From Bradyrhizobium altum (GTDB lineage Bacteria > Pseudomonadota > Alphaproteobacteria > Rhizobiales > Xanthobacteraceae): a stretch of 64,000 nucleotides of DNA. This document shows positions 59,568 through 64,000 of the stretch, one piece after another. Both the position numbers and the translations under genes were made by a program. Every line of letters starts with the position of its first letter. Position 1 is the stretch's first letter. The DNA lies in NCBI RefSeq assembly GCF_020889705.1, contig NZ_JACMYP010000001.1:124001-188000 (forward strand), in the 5' to 3' direction. The notes below the pieces were generated by a model, which was given only the letters and a program-made list of their open reading frames with translations, was not told the origin of the DNA and made no database searches.

Positions 59568-61079
59568 ATGGAAGCCTTCGGTCTCCTGCTGCACGGCTTC
59601 GCCGTCCTGCTGACGTGGAAGACGCTGCTGTTGATGATGGTCGGCCTCGTGCTCGGCATCTTCGTCGGCGTGCTGCCCGGGCTTGGCGGTCCGAACGGCG
59701 TCGCGATCCTGCTGCCGCTGACCTTCACGATGGATCCGACGTCCGCCATCGTGATGCTGTCCTGTATCTATTGGGGTGCACTGTTCGGCGGCGCCATCAC
59801 CTCGATCCTGTTCAACATCCCCGGCGAAGCCTGGTCGGTCGCGACCACGTTCGACGGCTATCCGATGGCGCAGCAGGGCAGGGCGGCCGAAGCGCTGACC
59901 GCCGCGTTCACCTCGTCCTTCATCGGCTCGCTGGTCGCGGTGCTGCTGATCACCTTCCTGGCGCCGATGATCTCGTCGTTCGCGCTGAAGTTCGGCCCGC
60001 CGGAATTCTTCGCCGTCTATCTGCTGACGTTCTGCTCGTTCGTAGGCCTCGGCCGCGAAGCCAAGCACAAGACCGTGATCTCGATGTCGCTCGGGCTGCT
60101 GCTTGCCGGCGTCGGCATGGATACGGTGTCCGGGCAGCTGCGCATGACGTTTGGCTCCGCCGAGCTGCTGCGCGGCATCAACTTCCTCGTCGCTGTCATC
60201 GGCCTGTTCGGCATCAGCGAGATCCTGCTCACGATGGAGGAGCGCCTGGCGCTGCGTGGGCACGCCGCCAGTATCAGCCTGCGCGTCGTGCTCTCGGTGT
60301 GGAAGGACCTGCCGAAATACTGGGTGACGCTGTTGCGTTCGTCCGTGATCGGCTGCTGGCTCGGGATCACGCCGGGCGGTGCGATCGCGGCGTCCTTCAT
60401 GGGCTACAATCTCGCCAAGCGTTTCGCCAAGGATCAGGAAAGCTTTGGCAAGGGCCGTATCGAGGGCGTGTTCGCGCCGGAGACCGCCGCCCACGCCTCG
60501 GGCACGGCGGCGTTGTTGCCGATGCTCGCGCTCGGCATTCCCGGTTCGGGTACCGCGGCGATCCTGCTTGGCGGCCTGATGGTGTGGGGCCTCAACCCCG
60601 GGCCGCTGCTGTTCGTCGAGCACAAGGATTTCGTCTGGGGCCTGATCGCCTCGATGTATCTTGGCAACGTCGTGGGCCTGGTGCTGGTGCTGACCACCGT
60701 GCCGATCTTCGCCTCGATCCTGCGGGTGCCGTTCGCGGCTGTCGCGCCGATGATCGTGGTGTCCTGCGTGATCGGCGCCTATGCGATCCAGAATGCGATG
60801 TTCGATATCTGGCTGATGCTGGGCTTCGGCGTCGTCGGCTACGTCTTCAAGAAGATCGGCATCCCGCTTGCGCCATTCACGCTCGCATTGGTGCTCGGCA
60901 GCCGCGCCGAGGACGCGTTCCGGCTCTCGATGATCGGCTCCGGCGGCGACATGAAGGTGTTCTGGTCGAACGGCCTGGTCGGCACCATCACGACATTGGC
61001 GATCGTGCTGCTGTTCTGGCCGGTGATCGATCGGGGCTTTGCCGGCGTCGCGCGTCTGGTGCGGCCGGCAAAGGCGTGA
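59568..61079 (+). CDS. Tripartite tricarboxylate transporter large permease (TctA)
   Basis: A 503-residue permease with about 12 helices and both family signature regions (VGVLPGLGGPNGVAILLPL near residue 35, and LGIPGSGTAAILLGGLMVWGLNPGP). It completes the TctABC transporter. Its stop is 4 bases from the stop of the convergent CoA-transferase. Confidence 0.95.
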   Translation: MEAFGLLLHGFAVLLTWKTLLLMMVGLVLGIFVGVLPGLGGPNGVAILLPLTFTMDPTSAIVMLSCIYWGALFGGAITSILFNIPGEAWSVATTFDGYPMAQQGRAAEALTAAFTSSFIGSLVAVLLITFLAPMISSFALKFGPPEFFAVYLLTFCSFVGLGREAKHKTVISMSLGLLLAGVGMDTVSGQLRMTFGSAELLRGINFLVAVIGLFGISEILLTMEERLALRGHAASISLRVVLSVWKDLPKYWVTLLRSSVIGCWLGITPGGAIAASFMGYNLAKRFAKDQESFGKGRIEGVFAPETAAHASGTAALLPMLALGIPGSGTAAILLGGLMVWGLNPGPLLFVEHKDFVWGLIASMYLGNVVGLVLVLTTVPIFASILRVPFAAVAPMIVVSCVIGAYAIQNAMFDIWLMLGFGVVGYVFKKIGIPLAPFTLALVLGSRAEDAFRLSMIGSGGDMKVFWSNGLVGTITTLAIVLLFWPVIDRGFAGVARLVRPAKA

Positions 61080-61083
61080 AGCG

Positions 61084-62277
61084 TCAGACGACCTTGCGCT
61101 GCCTGAGCTCGGCGATCTCGTCCTTGCCGAAGCCGAACTCGGCCAGCACTTCCTCGGTCTGCTCGCCGAACTCCGGCGGGCGCGCCGCCATCTTGCTCGG
61201 TGTCCGCGACAGCGTGACGGGCTGGCTGACCAGCTGGATCTGCCGGTTCTCGTCATTGGGGACGTGCTGGGCCATGCCGAGGTGCTTGACCTGGGCGTCC
61301 TCGAACATCTGGTCGATCGAGTAGATCGGCCCGCATGGCACGCCGGCGGCGTTCAGCTCCTGCACCCAGGTCTCGGTCGACTTCTTTTCTGTCAGCGCGT
61401 TGATTCGTGCATTCAGCGCGTCGCGGTTCTTCGAGCGCGCCGGTGCGGTCGCGTAGTCGGGGTCGGTGACCAGATCGGGCGCGCCGATCGCCTGGGCGCA
61501 GCGCTCCCAGATCCGCCCGCCTGTCGTGGCGATGTTGATGTAGCCGTCGGTGGTCTTGAACACACCGGTCGGGATCGAGGTCGGATGGTTGTTGCCGGCC
61601 TGCTTGGCGACTTCCTTTTCCATCAGCCAGCGCGCCGCCTGGAAATCCAGCATGAAGATCTGCGCCTGCAGCAGCGAGGTCTGCACCCATTGGCCTTCGC
61701 CGGACACGTCGCGTTCCAGCAGCGCGGTGAGGATGCCGATCGCGCAGAACAGCCCCGCGGTGAGGTCGGCCACGGGAATGCCGACCCGCATCGGGCCGGC
61801 GCCGGGCGCGCCGGTCACCGACATCAGGCCGCCCATGCCCTGCGCGATCTGATCGAAGCCCGGCCGCTTGTGATAGGGCCCGTCCTGGCCGAACCCGGAG
61901 ATGCTGCCGTAGACGATCCGCGGATTGATCTTGCGCACGCTCTCGTAGTCGATGCCGAGCTTGGCCTTCACGTCCGGCCGGAAGTTCTCGACGATGACGT
62001 CGGCCTGCTCGGCGAGGCGCTTGAACACTTCGAGCCCCTTGGGGTCTTTCAGGTTCAGCGTCATGGCGCGCTTGTTGCGATGCAGGTTCTGGAAGTCCGA
62101 CCCGCCGCGGGGGCCGCCCGGCTGCTCGCCGCCGCCGTCTTCCAGCAGCGCGTCGATCTTGATGACGTTGGCACCCCAATCGGCGAGCTGGCGCACGCAG
62201 GTCGGCCCCGACCGGACCCGGGTCAAATCCAGCACGGTGAACCGGGACAGGGCTTGGGATGCGCGGGGAAAGGGCAT
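61084..62277 (-). CDS. Class III (CaiB/BaiF) CoA-transferase
   Basis: A 397-residue family III CoA-transferase. Family segments: VLDLTRVRSGPTCVRQLADWG, HRNKRAMTLNLKDPKG, VIVENFRPDV and VGIPVADLTAGLFCAIGILT, where Asp171 corresponds to the catalytic aspartate. It differs well from the copy at 823. The start is the ATG at 62277. Convergent with the TctA gene; it may handle the CoA ester of the imported acid (inference). Confidence 0.92.
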   Translation of the reverse strand: MPFPRASQALSRFTVLDLTRVRSGPTCVRQLADWGANVIKIDALLEDGGGEQPGGPRGGSDFQNLHRNKRAMTLNLKDPKGLEVFKRLAEQADVIVENFRPDVKAKLGIDYESVRKINPRIVYGSISGFGQDGPYHKRPGFDQIAQGMGGLMSVTGAPGAGPMRVGIPVADLTAGLFCAIGILTALLERDVSGEGQWVQTSLLQAQIFMLDFQAARWLMEKEVAKQAGNNHPTSIPTGVFKTTDGYINIATTGGRIWERCAQAIGAPDLVTDPDYATAPARSKNRDALNARINALTEKKSTETWVQELNAAGVPCGPIYSIDQMFEDAQVKHLGMAQHVPNDENRQIQLVSQPVTLSRTPSKMAARPPEFGEQTEEVLAEFGFGKDEIAELRQRKVV

Positions 62278-62534
62278 TGAGACACCTCTTGTTTGGCGGG
62301 CCGCTCTGGGGCTACTGCCTATCTGCCATAGACAATTTGGCTGACCTTTCCAACTGTTACCCGGACAACAAACCGGGCTGGAAGCAAACAGGCATGGTTC
62401 CGTGGAGATCGGCCTCCGCCTCGGCTGTCGTTCAGGTTTCCCCGCACCTGCTTACAGGCCCCGCCATCCGCCAACCCTCGACAATCACTGCGCCGGCTGC
62501 TAGCCCGTCGCCATCCGAGTGAGTTTTTGCCCTT

Positions 62535-64000
62535 ATGGAAGAGGCACTTGAGGCGCATCGAGGCGATGGACCGAAAGCGGGCATGGCGGTGAAAAAGGGT
62601 CCATCCCATCTGCTCGGTAATTCGGCATGGAACGCGACGGCGTTCGCGGTCGCGGTTCTGCTCAACCTTGCGATTCTCCCGTTCGTGATCTTTCGCCTCG
62701 GCCTTGCCGCCTTCGGGGTTGCGGGTCTGGTGACTGCCTGCGTCGCGCCTGCGCTGATGTTCAGCAATGCGCTTGGCCTCTCGACGGCGCGCGAACTCGC
62801 GCAAAGGCTGGAACCGTCCGATCGCGACGAGGCACGGCGTTTCTTTGCGACCGCCCTTGCGCTCGCGATCGCCGTGGGCAGCCTGATCTCGGCATTGCTC
62901 ATCCTTGCCGGACCGCCGCTCGCGCGATTGGGATTTCACCTGGGTGGTCCGGCGTCCGACGATCTCGGGCTTGCCTTTGCATTGGCTGGTGCCGGCTGGC
63001 TGTTGCAGTGCCTGTTTGCGGTCTTTCTCTCGCTGTTCACGGCGCGCCAGGATTATCGGCGGATCGCGTCGATCAGCATCACCGGCACGGTGGTGACGAC
63101 GATGTCGATGCTGCTGCTGATCCCATATGCGCCGCGCGCCTCGACCTTCCTCGGCTGTCAGGCCCTGGGCTTTGCGACGAATCTCCTGATGGCGTCCGCC
63201 TGGTCGCGGCATGCGATCAGCGACTGGCTGGCACGGCCTGCGCTCGATCGCAGCGCGCTGCGTGCACTCGTGAAACTTGGCGGCTGGCAGGTTGCGGCGC
63301 AAAGCGGCGCGCTGTTTGCCGGTCAGGCGGACCGCTATCTGCTCGGTGCGCTGCTGCAGCCGCAATTCGTCGGCTTCTACAGCGTCGCGCAGCGGCTGGA
63401 GGAGGCGGTCTATATCGGCGTGCTGAAGATCGGCGAGATATTGTTCCCGTTCTTCAGCACGCTGCAGAAAGAGGATGACGATCGCAAGGTCGACCTCCTG
63501 CTTCGCTCCTCCTGGATCCTCAACGTGCTTGCCGCCAGCGCGCTTGGCGGCCTGATCCCGGTTGCCGGCGCGCTGCTGTATCGATGGACTGGCGCCGAGG
63601 TCGCCGCCGAGGCGCAACTGGTGCTGGTGGTGCTTGCGATCAGCGGGATATTGGGGTCGAGCGCCAACGTGTTTGCGTTCTATCTGCTGTCGCAGGGACG
63701 CTCCGGCTTCAACGCGTTGATCTCGCTCGTCACCGGCATCTTCACGCTGGCGACCAGCGCCATTGCGTTGCCGTATTTCGGCTGGCAGGCGGCGGGCTGG
63801 AGCTCCTGCGTCGGGATGGTTGCCCAGATGGTCGTCACGGTGCTGTTGCTGCGGCGAACCTTCAGGCTCTCAGCCATGTGGTCACGGATGGTGCATTTCG
63901 TCCTGATCCCGCTCGGCACGGGCATCGCCGTTGCGCTGGTGCTGCGCGCGCAGCTTGGCCATGTGTCGTTCGACCGCGCGCCGTCATGGTGGTATGTGGT
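62535..64000 (+). CDS. Polysaccharide flippase (oligosaccharide/lipopolysaccharide transporter family), 3' end cut by window
   Basis: The reading frame is open from the ATG at 62535 through the end of the window, so the gene is partial (about 488 codons seen). It shows repeated hydrophobic segments, a cytoplasmic-basic N-terminus (LLGNSAWNATAFAVAVLLNL) and the MATE/PST-like pattern NALGLSTARELAQRL and GALFAGQADRYLLGALLQPQF. Members flip lipid-linked sugar units for surface polysaccharide. No polysaccharide genes lie on its left, so they are probably to the right of the window. Confidence 0.85.
   Translation, partial: MEEALEAHRGDGPKAGMAVKKGPSHLLGNSAWNATAFAVAVLLNLAILPFVIFRLGLAAFGVAGLVTACVAPALMFSNALGLSTARELAQRLEPSDRDEARRFFATALALAIAVGSLISALLILAGPPLARLGFHLGGPASDDLGLAFALAGAGWLLQCLFAVFLSLFTARQDYRRIASISITGTVVTTMSMLLLIPYAPRASTFLGCQALGFATNLLMASAWSRHAISDWLARPALDRSALRALVKLGGWQVAAQSGALFAGQADRYLLGALLQPQFVGFYSVAQRLEEAVYIGVLKIGEILFPFFSTLQKEDDDRKVDLLLRSSWILNVLAASALGGLIPVAGALLYRWTGAEVAAEAQLVLVVLAISGILGSSANVFAFYLLSQGRSGFNALISLVTGIFTLATSAIALPYFGWQAAGWSSCVGMVAQMVVTVLLLRRTFRLSAMWSRMVHFVLIPLGTGIAVALVLRAQLGHVSFDRAPSWWYV

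Noticed and set aside
59505-61256. Long minus-strand ORF opposite TctA, plus another long plus-strand frame at 59615-61324
   Set aside because: Both are shadows of the TctA gene, with Arg-, His- and Gln-rich composition and no domain.
1-64000. tRNA, rRNA, CRISPR array or intact insertion sequence
   Set aside because: I found no cloverleaf-like sequence with conserved T-loop bases, no rRNA signature, no regularly spaced identical repeats with spacers, and no transposase ORF. Small or divergent RNAs could still be missed by eye.

Overview
The window is a 64 kb piece of a GC-rich alphaproteobacterial chromosome, most likely Bradyrhizobium or a close relative in the Nitrobacteraceae. This rests on the small proteins and phasin that look typical of that genus, the very high density of solute transporters (ABC, TRAP, tripartite tricarboxylate), and dispersed palindromic repeats that I recognise from memory of Bradyrhizobium genomes. 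No database search was possible. I see no rRNA, tRNA, CRISPR array or intact insertion sequence. The last gene runs off the right edge.

Layout. (1) 1-10 kb: a GFA-type protein, a class III CoA-transferase, a leftward four-gene operon (frameshifted GNAT-like gene, MFS transporter, YqcI/YcgG-GntA heme N-hydroxylase homologue, cupin) facing a GlxA/AraC regulator, an FMN alpha-hydroxy-acid oxidase, a phasin and several small proteins. (2) 10-12.4 kb: three promoter-like repeats ending at a strong intrinsic terminator (possible small RNA), followed by a prophage scar (fused terminase/holin remnant, small membrane protein, GNAT gene). (3) 12.7-25.8 kb: a coherent catabolic island with a two-component flavin monooxygenase, TetR regulator, PuuE-like cyclic-amide hydrolase, LLM flavin monooxygenase, three-subunit molybdenum hydroxylase and a complete branched-chain-amino-acid-type ABC importer. 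It looks like uptake and oxidation of a (hetero)aromatic compound of unknown identity, and three of its transcription units share an AT-rich upstream motif. (4) 25.9-33.2 kb: a zinc alcohol dehydrogenase, an ABC importer with a phosphodiesterase, a Crp/Fnr regulator and a small membrane protein. (5) 33.2-42.4 kb: a Tat-exported amidohydrolase, a TRAP transporter with GntR regulator and divergent SDR dehydrogenase, then three orphan substrate-binding proteins from three transporter classes.

(6) 42.5-54.8 kb: a formate-dehydrogenase-like molybdoenzyme and enoyl-CoA hydratase, then a hydroxy-acid module: GlcG/HbpS-like protein, a fused FAD/Fe-S glycolate- or D-lactate-type dehydrogenase, GntR regulator, and two paralogous glyoxylate aminotransferases flanking an MFS carrier, followed by a second enoyl-CoA hydratase. 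(7) 54.8-55.8 kb: about 1 kb of repeats with no gene. (8) 55.8-64 kb: a tripartite tricarboxylate transporter whose TctC gene is separated from TctB/TctA by the methionine-salvage genes mtnP and mtnA, a convergent CoA-transferase, and a partial polysaccharide flippase.

The best candidates for undescribed biology are the heme N-hydroxylase mini-operon (2650-5773), the catabolic island with its shared operator-like motif (12.6-25.8 kb), the mtnP-mtnA genes inside a TTT transporter, and the promoter-like dispersed repeat that may drive a short terminated RNA at about 10.65 kb.
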